Of a stretch of 64,000 nt of DNA, positions 44,922-55,641 are shown in pieces (the first letter of the stretch is position 1; every line of letters begins with the position of its first letter). The stretch comes from Fasciola hepatica (taxonomy: Eukaryota; Platyhelminthes; Trematoda; Plagiorchiida; Fasciolidae), in assembly GCA_948099385.1 (NCBI GenBank), contig CANUEZ040000199.1:2366001-2430000 (forward strand), given 5' to 3'. A program made the position numbers and the translations under genes. A model generated the notes under the pieces. The model saw nothing but the letters and a program-made list of their open reading frames with translations, had not been told where the DNA came from and ran no database searches.

Positions 44922-46062
44922 GTTACAGGCCGGTTAGCTTGACTTCAGTACTGTGTAAGTGCTTGGAGCAAATAGTCAGGAAACAGATCCCTAGGCATTT
45001 GATTCAACACAACCTCATATCAAATACTCAACATGGGTTTGTGGCGGGACGATCCTGTCTGACTAATCTCCTGCTGTTCCTCGATGTGGTAACCAAGCGT
45101 CTGGATGAAGGGCAATCGATTGCGATCTGTTACTTGGACTTCAGCAAGGCATTTGATTGTGTGAACCACAGATTTCTGGACGCCAAACTGCAGTCTATGG
45201 GAATTGTTGGAAAGGCAAGACAATGGATAAGTAGTTTCTTAGCAGGGCGAACCTTTAGTTTTGAGGTGGGGAGTCATGTTTCAAAACCGGAAGGTGTAAC
45301 AAGTAGGATGCCACAGGGCTAGGTGCTCGGCCCTCTGCTCGTCCTCATCTTCATCAATGACCTGGCACTTGGGCTTACGAACCCCACCTTTATGTTTGCC
45401 CATGACATCAAGATAGCTGGAGTAGATATAGAACTTGACGTGTTAGCAGTACAAAACTGGGCACGCAAATGAGACCTTCCACTAAACCTCACCAAGGGTC
45501 AATGCTTGACCACAAATACAGGGGCTAGTTGGAATGGTGTGGGTTCGTTGCAAGTGGTCTCGCAGGTCAAATACTTGGGCGTTGTAATGGACAACAGCTT
45601 TAAGCCGTCAAAGCAGTGCACCTCAGCAGACTATACGACCAGGAGAGAACTCTTTTGAGTTAGATCCATTATGTCGTGTAGAGATCCGGAGATTTTCGTT
45701 CCCATATATCAGGCCATAGTTAGGCCGCATATGGAGTACTGCGTGCAGGCCTGGGCACCGTACTACTAGAAAGATATCGACTGTCTGGAGAAAGTGCAAG
45801 GGCTAGCCACTAGAATGGTGGTTGGGCAAAGGGGGACTTAGCTACACAGAGCGTCTCCATGCCCTAGACCTGTTCTCGATGAAAGACGGCGCATTTGCGG
45901 GGGTTTGATAGAAACCTTCAAGGTAATGAAGGGACTGTCAGGAATAAGCCGAGAAGACCTTTTCTCTCTGATCCCCGAGTGAGGCACAAGGGGGCATAGC
46001 CTTAGATTACAAAGAAAGTATTCGAGGCCCCAAATTAGGGCGAAGTACTTCTCGAATAGAGT
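44922..46062 (+). mobile_element. 5'-truncated CR1-like LINE (L3), left part
   Basis: Begins at YRPVSLTSVLCKCLEQIVRK. The 127-codon frame 44939-45322 is well preserved: NTQHGFVAGRSCLTNLLLFL, CYLDFSKAFDCVNHRF and SRMPQG, then a stop where GSVLGP should follow. Later the second catalytic block reads FMFAHDIKIAG (FADD to FAHD), then QVKYLGVVMD, VRPHMEYCVQAWAPYY and EKVQGLATRMV. At 46062 the Gypsy element interrupts it after FSNRV; the last 40 codons lie at 57302-57429. Inactive. Confidence 0.88.
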
Positions 46063-46368
46063 TTTAAGGTTGATTAGACCTTACTTCGCGGTTTCCTTAG
46101 TAAACGCGTGCTTCAGTCCTTTGTACTGCGTGGACCACATGCACGTTACTCTTATGTGCGGCACTGCACGAATGTTAGCCAGAACAGTATTCTCCACGAC
46201 CCGTGAGAACGAGAAGACGATTGTGAGAAATAGTGGCTAGAGTGTACATGGGAGCGTGCGTGAAAGCGTGCGCAAGAGCAACGGTCAAATGGCAACCGCG
46301 CTTGGCAGTCAGCGTTCAGTTAAACAATAAACGTGGTAAAAGTATGAACAAAGATGGCAGCCGCCACA
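46063..46368 (-). repeat. Gypsy 3' LTR
   Basis: Aligns with 56994-57301 over its length (AGACCTTACTTCGCGG, GTGGACCACATGCACG, AATAAACGTGGTAAAAG). The outer few bases are diverged; it ends in CACA. Confidence 0.9.
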
Positions 46369-46899
46369 GGGACCCCCTCCCAGAAGTCCGACGGTGTTGG
46401 GCTTCGATCGTGATGGTAAGCCGGAATTATTGGTTGTCCAGGAACTCCTCATAACTTGCCCATCATATTGTGGTGACGTCGGGCGACTGCCGATGAGTTT
46501 AACTGTGTCTACACTCTCGAGGTCCAACGTGCGTCGGTCTAACTGCGTTTTGACGCCCGCGGGTCTCATAGGCAGGCTAGCCGGAAGATGCCCCGTCAGG
46601 TACATCCAAAAGGGCGTTCAGTTGTCGTCCCCAGTACAAGGCTGACGAATCGTCCCGTTATCCAGTGAGTGGTTGGCTCCTTGAACGTGCACGGGAGTCA
46701 GCCAGGCTACGGATGAAGCCAATGTGACTGTGTAGATCCGTCTGAGAGAGGGCAGGGTAAACTGGAACAGAATAGCGCCTGGGGGCACCGCCGGATATTG
46801 GTTCGTAGTCGCTGGGAGACCAGAAGAAAATGAAATCATAACTACCGATTGTAATTTCTCGGGCCTGTTGGTTGGTAAATCCATGGCGAACTTCCCAAC

Positions 46900-47364
46900 C
46901 TATTGCTACCAGTCGGTTGTAAAAATCGTCACGCAATCGGCGAAGCGGACGGGAGTTCGTAGTTGGCGACCGCGACGGCTACTCTGCGTTGCGGGTACGG
47001 TTGTAGAATCTCATGGACTAGCTGCCGAGTCCTCACTAGGTGAAATTGGGGGTGGTTCGAGTAATAACTCGCTCGATGCAGGTGACTGAGCGGCTTGAGT
47101 AGGTGTAAACTGGCCAAGCGGCTTGCACTTAATGACGGCAGGCTTGAGACGGTCGATAGATACGGTGCCGTATCGTCCGCTGGTGTCTATGACAAATGTT
47201 TTTGCCCTACGTTGTATCACCCGAAACGGGTCAGTGTATGGCGTTCGTAGTGATGATCTAACGCCATCGACGCATAGGAATACGTGAGTAGCGGTTTCTA
47301 AAGCAGTTGGGACATATTTTGTAGGCTGTTGTTCGCGCGGCGGACTGGCCTTGAGCACTCGCAT
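46900..47364 (-). pseudogene. Gypsy integrase C-terminal region
   Basis: The minus frame (117 codons, 47364-47011) contains VPTALETATHVFLCVDGVRSSL, PFRVIQRRAKTFVIDTSGRYGTVSIDRLKPA. This is the usual C-terminal segment with FVR-D and PY-GPF-V motifs that follows the integrase core in CsRn1-like Gypsy elements. It is out of frame with the core (47485-48510), separated by stops between 47364 and 47485. The tail from 47117 to about 46929 continues in another frame toward the 3' LTR. Confidence 0.85.
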
Positions 47365-47484
47365 GTGCTACGTAAGGCGCTGAGCATAGTCACCCTAGTC
47401 GAAAGTCACGGTTGGTGAGGGGGCTACCAACTCCCCAGGAAGACGAAGTGTACAGCCATATACTAGTACGGCCGGTGCCTTATG

Positions 47485-48510
47485 TTATTCCTCCTTAACG
47501 GTACTACGCAGGCTTAAGAGTGCTGATGGTAGTGTTTCACTGCAGTGGAGATTAACGTTTGCTCGAATGGCGGCTTTTAATTGCCGGTGGAAACGCTCAA
47601 CCATACCATTGGCCTGGGGGTGGTGGGCTGTCGTCTTAACGTGTTGGCAACCGAGCATAGCAAGCAGGCTGCCGAAAGCGCCGTCGAAGTGTGGACCACG
47701 ATCGGTGGTCGCTATTGCCGGGCAACCGAAATGACTAACCCAACCGGTCAGAAAAGCTTTCGCGACCTCCTCCGACGTGGGACGAGGAATAGGAATGGCC
47801 TGCTGCCAGGGAGTAAAGCAATCCACGCATGTGAGTATGTAAACGTACCCAAGCGAAGGTGAAAGTGGTCCTACGAGGTCGACGTGCACATGATGAAAAC
47901 GTGTTTCAAGTTCTGGGAACCTGGCTAACGCAGCCTTAGTGTGCCTGTTGGTCTGAACACGTTGGCACTGCAGGCGAGCACGAGCCCATTTGCAGACATC
48001 TCGTTTGACGTTATGCCAAACAAAACACTCAGTTATCAGTTTCGCCGAGGCCATCACACCCGGGTGAGCCATATTGTGGAATGTCAGGAAAGTGGGATAA
48101 GGGTGGGCAGCAGGAACCGCCGGCCTAGGGCGACCTTGAGACACATCGCACACGATGGTATTCTGGGAAGTTGGGACAGGTACTGTCGTCAGGCTCAAAG
48201 AACCGTTTTGTCGAAGTTGTTCGATGTCAGGGTCCATAGTTTGGGCCTGTGCCATTGCGTCCAAGTTGATGTTAGGTGTCGGTGAAAGACGTAGTTGATG
48301 TACGAGTGATAAGGCGTCTGCGACGGAATTGAGTACTCCAGAGACGTGTCGTATGTCCACAGTAAACTGTGAGACAAAGTCTAAGTGGCGAATCTCGCGT
48401 GATGAGTATCGATCGGAAGCTGACTTTAGTGCGTAAACCAAAAGCTTGTGGTCTGTAAACACCGTAAACGAACGGCCTTCGAGTACATGTCGAAAATGAC
48501 GGATTCCCAA
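47485..48510 (-). CDS. Gypsy RNase H end and integrase core (341 codons)
   Basis: Open minus frame. RNase H block FTVFTDHKLLVYAL and HVSGVLNSVADALS (residues 15-75), then integrase: HPGVMASAKLI, CQRVQTNRHTK (zinc-binding half), HVHVDLVGPLSPS with the first catalytic Asp near 215, TTDRGPHFDGAFGSLL with the second near 270, and HHPQANGMVERFHRQLKAAI with the catalytic Glu near 305. All three DDE residues appear intact. Integrase would insert the cDNA. Upstream it is separated from RT by a TAA (48523) in the same frame. Confidence 0.93.
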   Translation of the reverse strand: MGIRHFRHVLEGRSFTVFTDHKLLVYALKSASDRYSSREIRHLDFVSQFTVDIRHVSGVLNSVADALSLVHQLRLSPTPNINLDAMAQAQTMDPDIEQLRQNGSLSLTTVPVPTSQNTIVCDVSQGRPRPAVPAAHPYPTFLTFHNMAHPGVMASAKLITECFVWHNVKRDVCKWARARLQCQRVQTNRHTKAALARFPELETRFHHVHVDLVGPLSPSLGYVYILTCVDCFTPWQQAIPIPRPTSEEVAKAFLTGWVSHFGCPAIATTDRGPHFDGAFGSLLAMLGCQHVKTTAHHPQANGMVERFHRQLKAAIRANVNLHCSETLPSALLSLRSTVKEE

Positions 48511-48522
48511 GTGGATGTCTAA

Positions 48523-49398
48523 TTACTCCCTATCAAATGTGCTGTACCAAGATTCGGTGGGTTGTAGGCTTTTGGAGAAGAGTGCCAAAGGTTGCCAAGA
48601 ATCGTCCACGAACTGTTGCATTACTGCTCCAACCGCTGTGTCCGAGGCATCCGTCACTACCGAAATGGGAGCCAAAGGGTCGTGGTGGGTAAGGAGTGCT
48701 GTGTTGGCGACAGCATCTTCGACCAAGGCAAATGCGGCCCGTGCCTTGTCGGGAAACACGAACTTCCGCTTACCTCCGAGCAACAGATCGGTGGGGAGTT
48801 GCATCATTTCCACGCAGTGGGTAATAAATCGGCGGTAGAAATTCACCAGGCCAGCAAACTGACGCAACTGGCTAAAAGATTGGGGTTCAGGGTAGTCGCG
48901 AATAGCGGAAACTTTATCTGGCAGAGGGCGGATACCCGAGGATGAAATAGAATGCCCTATAAAAGTGATATCAGACCGGCCTGATTCGCATTTCGCGATA
49001 TTGATTGTAACGCCGTGCTGGCTAATACGTTCGAAAAGTGCTCGTAAGTATGCGGCGTGCTCTCGCTTTGAAGAACTAACCACCAAAATATCATCCAGGT
49101 ATACGTGGACATTTTCCAAACCACGAGTTGCCTCGTACATGAACCGTTGGAAGGTCTGGGCTGCATTGCTGAGTCCAAACGGCATTCTCAGAAACTTGAA
49201 CAGTCCGAAAGGCGTAGTGACGGCAGTTTTAGGGATATCGGCCTCTGCTACCGGGATCTGGTTGTACGCCCGAACCAAATCGATACGTCTGAGGACGGAG
49301 CAACCTGATAAAGATGAGGTAAGATCCTGTATATGGGGAGTCGGGTATCGGTCCGGGACGGTGACTTTGTTAAGCGCTCTGTAATCACCTGAGGGTCG
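48523..49398 (-). CDS. Gypsy reverse transcriptase and RNase H start
   Basis: Open from just after the TGA at 49401-49399. RT starts RPSGDYRALNKVTVPDRYP, then RIDLVRAYNQIPVAE, FGLFKFLRMPFGLSNAAQTF and the catalytic VYLDDILVVS (YLDD). The thumb (GIRPLPDKVSAI, LRQFAGLVNFYRRFI) and RNase H start (VVTDASDTAVGAVMQQ) follow, ending WYSTFDRE at a TAA. The residue before RPSGDYRAL is normally Trp; TGG has become TGA. Two nonsense changes therefore split an otherwise well-kept Pol. Confidence 0.93.
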   Translation of the reverse strand, partial: RPSGDYRALNKVTVPDRYPTPHIQDLTSSLSGCSVLRRIDLVRAYNQIPVAEADIPKTAVTTPFGLFKFLRMPFGLSNAAQTFQRFMYEATRGLENVHVYLDDILVVSSSKREHAAYLRALFERISQHGVTINIAKCESGRSDITFIGHSISSSGIRPLPDKVSAIRDYPEPQSFSQLRQFAGLVNFYRRFITHCVEMMQLPTDLLLGGKRKFVFPDKARAAFALVEDAVANTALLTHHDPLAPISVVTDASDTAVGAVMQQFVDDSWQPLALFSKSLQPTESWYSTFDRE

Positions 49399-50139
49399 TC
49401 AGTCGCCGCTAGATTCAGGGACCATATAAAGGGGGGAAGCCCAAGGGCTACTAGAAGGGCGTATTATACCCAGTTCTAGCATGTGTTCGAATTCGTCCTG
49501 TGCAACACGAAGCTTGTCCGCTGCCAACCGACGCGGCCTACTGAACACTGGGGGTCCCTTAGTATCGATATGGTGAGCGACACTGGTCGTCACTGCTGGG
49601 AGAGGCCCGGCCTGCCGAAACATGGCCGGGTAGGCGGCGATGAGTTCGCTATAAGGTTGATGTGCCGGTGGTTGAATATGAAAAGGCGTGACGTGATTCA
49701 CTCGCGAATTATGACCCGCAACAGCGAGAGTGGTCTGACGATCCACCACTCTGCGGCGCCGTGCATCAACTAACAAGTCAAAGTGTTGCAGGAAGTCAAT
49801 GCAAAGAATTGGGTACGGGACGTCGGCGATGATGAATACCCAACGAAAATTACGCTTTAAACCTAAGTTTAAGGTGAGCGAACGCTGGCCAAACGTTGGG
49901 ATGGCCGTGCCATTGGCTGCTCGTAGTGTTTGGGCCTGCGGTGTGCTATTTTCCTCTTTCGCTCGGGGGAGGATGCTCACTTCGGCACCGGTATCTACAA
50001 GGAATAGGTTATTTGAAATGATGTCCCTTACGTTCAAAAGACAACTATTGGTCTGATACCCGGCTTCGTGGGTCGTCACCACGGGCCGGGGGTTTAGTCT
50101 CCCTGGTGAGCACCGGGAAACGTACACCCTGGTTCGCAT
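49399..50139 (-). CDS. Gypsy protease region (246 codons)
   Basis: The aspartic protease motif LFLVDTGAEVSILP lies near residue 50, with the flap segment after FGQRSLTL, then the linker into RT: HHIDTKGPPVFSRPRRLAADKL, DEFEHMLELGIIRPSSSPWASPLYMVPESSGD. It cleaves the polyprotein. The frame overlaps the gag frame (50492-50094) by about 45 bp in another register, the usual arrangement for a frameshift between Gag and Pol. It ends at the nonsense codon inside RT. Confidence 0.92.
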   Translation of the reverse strand: MRTRVYVSRCSPGRLNPRPVVTTHEAGYQTNSCLLNVRDIISNNLFLVDTGAEVSILPRAKEENSTPQAQTLRAANGTAIPTFGQRSLTLNLGLKRNFRWVFIIADVPYPILCIDFLQHFDLLVDARRRRVVDRQTTLAVAGHNSRVNHVTPFHIQPPAHQPYSELIAAYPAMFRQAGPLPAVTTSVAHHIDTKGPPVFSRPRRLAADKLRVAQDEFEHMLELGIIRPSSSPWASPLYMVPESSGD

Positions 50140-50662
50140 CGTTTGGCTCCCTCACCGAAGCGACTGTGGTATTTACAATACCCTTCTTTTGAAGAGCCAA
50201 AGCGTCGTCGCAATGACGGACTGTGCCGCCTAGGTGAGCGTGCGCGGTGCCGCTCCTGTGACCCACTTCTAACTGCTAGGCGTTGCAGGCTCGCGTCAAT
50301 TCTAGACAAAACTGACGCGAGGTTGTTAGATGTTGGCAAGGCAGGCACCGTTGTGACGGAGGACCTGGTTACTCCAGCTACAGCGGGGTTGTATCGTGAC
50401 ATTATGTCATCAGCTATCGCTGCGGTTTCCTCCAGCGAGCATTTGCGCGTGGCACTTAGTAAATCTGGAATGTTATGCGGCAAACTCTGCATCTAAAGTT
50501 CCCTTAAGAGCGGGTCCTTGCCTATTGTCGGTCCTTACAAGCGCTGCATCTCACGCAGCAGTTCGGAGGACTTTCTGCTTCCAAGCTCAACGTTTTGAAG
50601 TTGTTGCATACGTTGGTCTTGCGTTGGGGTCGTGCGGGCAATGAAGGCCTCCTTTAAAGCCT
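50094..50662 (-). pseudogene. Gypsy Gag, C-terminal part with zinc knuckle
   Basis: From 50662 the minus strand reads ALKEAFIARTTPTQDQRMQQ, GSRKSSELLREMQRL, a stop, then DPLLREL and the 132-codon frame 50492-50094 with QSLPHNIPDLLSATR and ADDIMSRYN. A CKYHSRFGEGAKRCEPGC motif near the end is the zinc-knuckle-like segment seen in this Gypsy group. The N-terminal part is separated by the BEL2 insertion and lies at 56493-56766. Stops near 50545 and 50497 are in the join region. Confidence 0.88.
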
Positions 50663-50667
50663 TGCAC
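50663..50667. repeat. Target-site duplication TGCAC, left (BEL2)
   Basis: Matches 56488-56492 in the Gypsy gag. Confidence 0.75.
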
Positions 50668-51045
50668 TGATTATTTCGACTGTGAGCAACGCGTAGCCAA
50701 CTCAACACTTATCCTAAAACCAGAACAAGATCGATTTGTAGTTTCTACGGTACTGGATTATCAAGTTTTAAGCATATAAATATATACAAAACTCAACCGT
50801 ACGGACACAACTTCTAACAACGAGGACCAGAGTTTAACAAATGCCAATGTCAGGTACTACCGTCACGGCAGTCCTAGTTCGAGTCAAAATTACGCCACTT
50901 CACGTGAGCGAAATATAAACAAATGTTGAAGTGTAGTGATTGATGCATGTTTATTTGTTCCAGGGTCAATAAAATAAAGAGGATAGTCTCAGCTATACAT
51001 GTATATGACAATAGCTTGGTAGGATTTACACGCATGTACCTTGCA
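50668..51045 (-). repeat. BEL2 3' LTR
   Basis: 378 bp, TGATTATTTCG...CCTTGCA. Related to the BEL1 LTR (GAGCAACGCGTAGCCAA block, AATA-AT-TACAAA-CTCAA) and to the solo LTR at 21481-21840. Confidence 0.8.
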
Positions 51046-51730
51046 CCGGACACCAAATCTTCCAATGAGACGGTCAGCATCCAAGGAGTAAATAGGAGTA
51101 CTGATTCGCCCTAACCTACCTAGGCCTTAAGTCAGTGAATACGTAGGTCGCTATGGGCTTCTCCTATCGTTGGCCAGTCGAAGACACGCCTGCAGGCTTC
51201 TTGAGGTTATACGCCATCTCTCGACCTCTCGGGGTTTCTTCCGAGAATGACATGACATTATCCGTATACAAAAGGGGGCTTCGATGTGATTGGGATGCGT
51301 AGACAGATCACGGAATGTGGATAAAAAGGCTGCCTGAACAAGAATAAAGTACGTGGCATGATGAAGACTGTGGATTCGTGATGAAAAATAGAGATGGCTA
51401 CAGGTTACTCGAACATCGGGCGGTCAAGGTGTGTTGTTATCAAATAAGAAGTATGTTCAACTCACAACCTATATACACTTGCACACATGTTGAATAATAA
51501 TACAAATAGGTCACGGGAGAAGAGATAATTCTACAAACGGTCAGTAAGTGCTTGTTCAAGAGAATTCGATACTTCACAAACAATGTCGTGTTGTGCGATA
51601 AACTAAGGTTTGGGCGACTAACTCCATAGTAAATTGTGAACACGTTATGAAATTAAAAACAAATATACTTCGAAGACTGTGCGAAGATTTGGGTCCTACG
51701 GGAGAATTCATGAGGAATAAATAAGCGAAT
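51046..51730 (-). other. BEL2 3' untranslated region
   Basis: AT-rich, about 690 bp, no gene. Corresponds in position to the 3' region of BEL1; the first bases after the LTR (CACCAAATCTTCC) match CACCAAAATCCTCC in BEL1. Confidence 0.7.
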
Positions 51731-53026
51731 TCAGCTTCGTCTGATATCAGCATACATGGATTTAGCTTGGTCTGTAGTGTCTACCTCGCCCTCGCCACTG
51801 TCACCTATGAGCAGACATATCTCACGAATATCTCGCAGTACGTCTCCTTTGTTCGTTCTCACCACCACCGTGCACACGAGGCCATCGACTTCTGTACGAC
51901 AGTCCTTGATCACTCCAACCGGCCAATCGTCTTTATGTAAGTGGCTCTCCACGAGGACCACCAAGCGCCACGTCCAAACGACCTCTCTTTGGAGATCCAC
52001 TCTTGCCGAATCTGCAGTGTCCGTAGATACTCCCTCGTCCATCGTTTCCAGAAAGCCTGTGCCAGGCGGTTTACTTGTTTCCATCCAACGACACACGTTC
52101 CACGCAGGGTTTTTGGTGTGGTTGCTCCTACGTTTGACCGAAGTATTACCAGGTCGTTGGGGATGATTGCCGGTTCACCTTCCGGGTCTGGAACGATCGG
52201 CATCAGGGGTCTGTTGTTCAATATGCGTTCTACTTCTGTTAGTAAAGTAGTCAGCGTCTCGTCTTGGGGGTTTTGTTGTGAGTGCAGGGCTGCGAGTATT
52301 TTCCCAGTCGATCGTATCAGCCTCTCCCAAACGCCACCACGATGACTGGCATAAGGTGGGTTGAAGTTCCATTCTATCCCCTTTGCTGCGGTCTTGTTTT
52401 GTATTTTGGCGTGATCCAGGCGGTTCCAACATTTTCTTTACTCTTTATGAGCCCCAACGAAGTTCGAGCCATTGTCTGAGTATACATTCTTGGGGATGCC
52501 CCGCCTCGCGATGAACATTTGAAAGGCCATTAAAAACGAATCCGTGGTCATATTACGCACTACTTCAAGGTGGACTGCTGTGGATTGTAAACATGTTATC
52601 AGGCAGCCATACCTCTTTCGCGTGCTCCTTTGCTGCCGTACAAGTAATGGGCCAAAGCAGTCGACGCCAATTTCCACGAACGGGCACCATCCCGGTTGAA
52701 ATCTTACGGCTGGAAGGAAGCCATCATTTGTTGGCCTGCTATGCTCTCCGGCGACGACAAGTGATGCAGTTGCCTATGACTCTCTTGACCGTCGCTGGTC
52801 CCTTTGTCACCCAAAATCGTCGACGTATATTGTTCAATAAGTGATTCAAACCCGCGTGTCCCTCTTCTCGATGCACATGGTCTATCAGGCGTCGCATTAT
52901 GTAGTGGTCACCAGGGATTATGGGGTGTTTTGTTTCGTGCTCTAGATTTGAATTCGTCAGCCGCCCTCCAACTCTCAGTAGTCCCTTGGCTCGCATGGGA
53001 TTTAGTGCTCGGATATTACTGTGCAT
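51731..53026 (-). pseudogene. BEL2 integrase and Pol C-terminal domain
   Basis: Several minus frames in order. 53026-52739: RVGGRLTNSNLEHETKHPI, HREEGHAGLNHLL and CITCRRRRA (zinc-binding region). 52677-52438: IGVDCFGPLLV with the first catalytic Asp, TAVHLEVV and YSDNGSNFVGAHKE with the second. 52432-52175: RSTGKILAAL-like Glu region. 52221-51910: NNRPLMPIVPD, NDLVILRSN and FWKRWTREYLRTLQIRQEW. 52096-51731: the end with VRTNKGDVLRDIREICLL. In contrast to BEL1, the first catalytic Asp is kept, but frame shifts split the domain. Confidence 0.9.
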
Positions 53027-54926
53027 AAGCCTGCTTTTTTGGTGTTATCATCTATCCTGGTTAGCTCGCGGACCTCGAACGGGAAAGCGTCTAGTTGTGG
53101 TAGGCTTAGAACGTCGAGTTCGGCTTGATTCAGCCCGCCCGGTAGTATCGTCCCCACATTTATTGTGCTCTGTGGTGGTGCGCCTTTCATAATCAACAGG
53201 AGTACTTCGTATCGTGTCCACACGGCCATGGCTCTTAATATTTTTGCCCAGTTGGGAAATTGGCGCAGTTTTTCTATTAGGCTTACGCTTCCCGCGAAGT
53301 TTGTAGCCAGAATCAGTCTTTTGGTCTCGATGTCGCCGTCATCAGCCTTAGGTATTAATAGCGTTGGCCACATCTCTTTAGCTGCAGTTAGGAAGTCCGA
53401 TCCCATTGTCCACAACCGCAACCTCCCTAGTGTTTTCAGGCCCCTTGATCGGAAGTCGGTCGGCTTACTGGCGGATTGTACGTAGTGCCATTAATCTGTT
53501 TTAGTCGACTCGTGGATTATAGTGAGTCTGTTGGCCACGAAAGTGTTGAAACGGGTGGCAATGTTGTTTATGTAATGAAGTACCGTGGCTGAGTCCGTCA
53601 AAAAGTTTGTTTCCCAGTTTATCCCATCGAAGCATCTCCTAATCAGCGTCGCGGCTTTCACGGCCAGTACCGCTGCCGTCAGTTCCAGCCTCGGAATGGA
53701 CACGGTTTTCATTGGAGCCACTATCGCCTTTGCGAATAGTATCTGGCTGTGCCGCCCACCGTTTGCGTCCACCCAGCAGCCGCAAGCCACGTAGCCTATT
53801 TCTGATGCATCAGAAAATAAGTGGAGTTGGGCGTCGTTTGTGCACTTGATTCCTGTTAAGCATCTTTGTATTTTGATCCCACTAAGTTGCTCCAGGCTGT
53901 GCAGCCAGTCGCACCATCGTTTTTCGTCGTCATTCTGGAGAGGTTCGTCCCAACCCGTCCCTCTCTGGCACAGCGATTGCAGCAAGCACTTTCCCGGTAA
54001 TAACCATGGCGAAACGAAACCTAGGGGATCATAGAGCCTTGAGATCGATGATAGGATTCCTCTCCGTGTGACTAGTCGTTTTGGTAGATCCAGGGTGAAA
54101 ATGAATTCGTCACCTTCGGGTTTCCACGGAAGGCCAAGAGAGCGCTCCGTTTGTGAAGAGGATCCTAAAAGCTCTCTCGTACACTCCATTTTCTCGGACT
54201 TCGGGATAACATTGAGCACCTCTTGCCTGTTTGAAGTCTATTTAGTGAGGTTGAATCCCCCGGCCTTTGGAGTGGCGATCAGTTCAGTCATATAAATAAT
54301 AGCAGTATTTGGGTCGTCAAAGGAACACAGAAAATCGTCCACGTAAAAGTGGTCCATTGCTTTTCCTAGCGAATTGCTGGTGCCTCCAAAACGCTTGAGA
54401 GTTTCTCTGAGGGCAAATTAGCACAGAGGGATGATGATACCGTCCAAAAGGGATGAACGGTTAGCCTGTACTCGTCAGGTTCGTGGTTTGCGTCGTTTTC
54501 AGGCCACCAGAGAAGACGAAAGGCGTCCCTGTCTTTAACGGGCATCTTCACTTGTAGAAACATTTCACGCATGTCCGCAGAGACGGCCACTGTTCCTAGC
54601 CGAAAACGATATAAAAACTCGACTAGTGGTGTTGTCCAGTCTGGGCCCTGTAGTATATGGTCGTTGAGTGACACACCCTGACATTTCGCGGCACAGTCGA
54701 AAACGACTCTGACCTTCCCCGGTTTCTTTGGGTTCACGACCGGGTGATGAGGTAGGTACCACCACAAATTCGCGCTGATAACCGCTGTATCCACTCTTTT
54801 CATATAACCCAAGTAGATGTCATGTTGCATGGCTCGCGTGTATTCCATCCTTAATTGTGGTTCATGAATTAGCCCGGTTTTGAGGAAGCGTAATCTCTTC
54901 AGAGCCATTTCTCGGCTGTTTGGCAT
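53002..54926 (-). pseudogene. BEL2 reverse transcriptase and RNase H
   Basis: Frame 54926-54366: YLPHHPVVNPKKPGKVRVVF, VSADMREMFLQVKMPVKDRD and FRLLWWPENDANHEP; the position that is TGA in BEL1 and A is an Arg codon here. The catalytic HFYVDDFL lies near 54340 in another frame. Frame 54219-53491: LPWKPEGDEFIFTLDLPK, SRLYDPLGFVSPWLLPGK, then RNase H LFSDASEIGYVACGCW, SIPRLELTAAVLAVKA and LTDSATVLHYINNI. Frame 53421-53002 is the linker to integrase. Inactive because of frame shifts. Confidence 0.9.
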
Positions 54927-54944
54927 AGGTTTAATGTTGGGTCC

Positions 54945-55638
54945 TCACGGGACAGGAACCTCGAAACGACCTTTTGGATAGTTGACTTTCTCGGCTACCA
55001 TTTTCAAAGCCGCTCTATCTTCTAGTGATAGGGCATCTCTATAAATGGCCAGGTCGGCGAATTCGGTGTTACACAGCTGTTGAAGTGCCTGTTCAATGTT
55101 CGCCGGTTCCACCGAAGCGCAGTTGATTTGGATTAGTTTGCAGCATCTTCCATCTGTACTACCACATAAAGTCCAACCGAATATGGTGCGTACTGCGTAG
55201 GGCGCTTTGCGGCTTCCTATTCTTTGATCCAGGACCCAATGCGCTTCTGGTACATCACAACCGATCAGCAGATCGATTTCGTTTCTCTGCCAATACTCGA
55301 TCGTAACCACGTCGAGATGCGGCCACTGAGTCAGAATCGATTGCACTGACTGAAGTGCTCTCATCGGCAGGTCCTTCATGGTGAATGCTTCTAGAGTTTC
55401 TGCTCTATCGTTGTTGACCAAGGAAACGAGTTGTAGGTGCAGTTTGGTCGACTGGATGACCTGGGTGCCACTCACTGTGTTCGCTGCTAATGAAGATTGA
55501 TCCCCTCTGGTCCCATTTCTCTGCAAACTCCTTCCTTACTAGCGTGGTATCCGAGCCATTATCTACGAAGGCCAACGCTCTTATAGCCCCAACTGCTATT
55601 ACTCCCAAGCGAATGGGCTTTTCAGTGGATCGAGACAC
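54945..55638 (-). pseudogene. BEL2 protease
   Basis: Frame 55638-55405 carries RALAFVDNGSDTTLVRKEF, the aspartic protease motif with Asp kept but Asn in place of Thr/Ser (DNG). Frame 55526-54945 (193 codons) carries TVSGTQVIQSTKLHLQLVSL, FTMKDLPMRALQSVQSIL, DLLIGCDVPEAHW and APYAVRTIFGWTLCG. A one-base shift near 55500 separates the two. Counterpart of 26595-27521 in BEL1. Confidence 0.88.
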
Positions 55639-55641
55639 TGA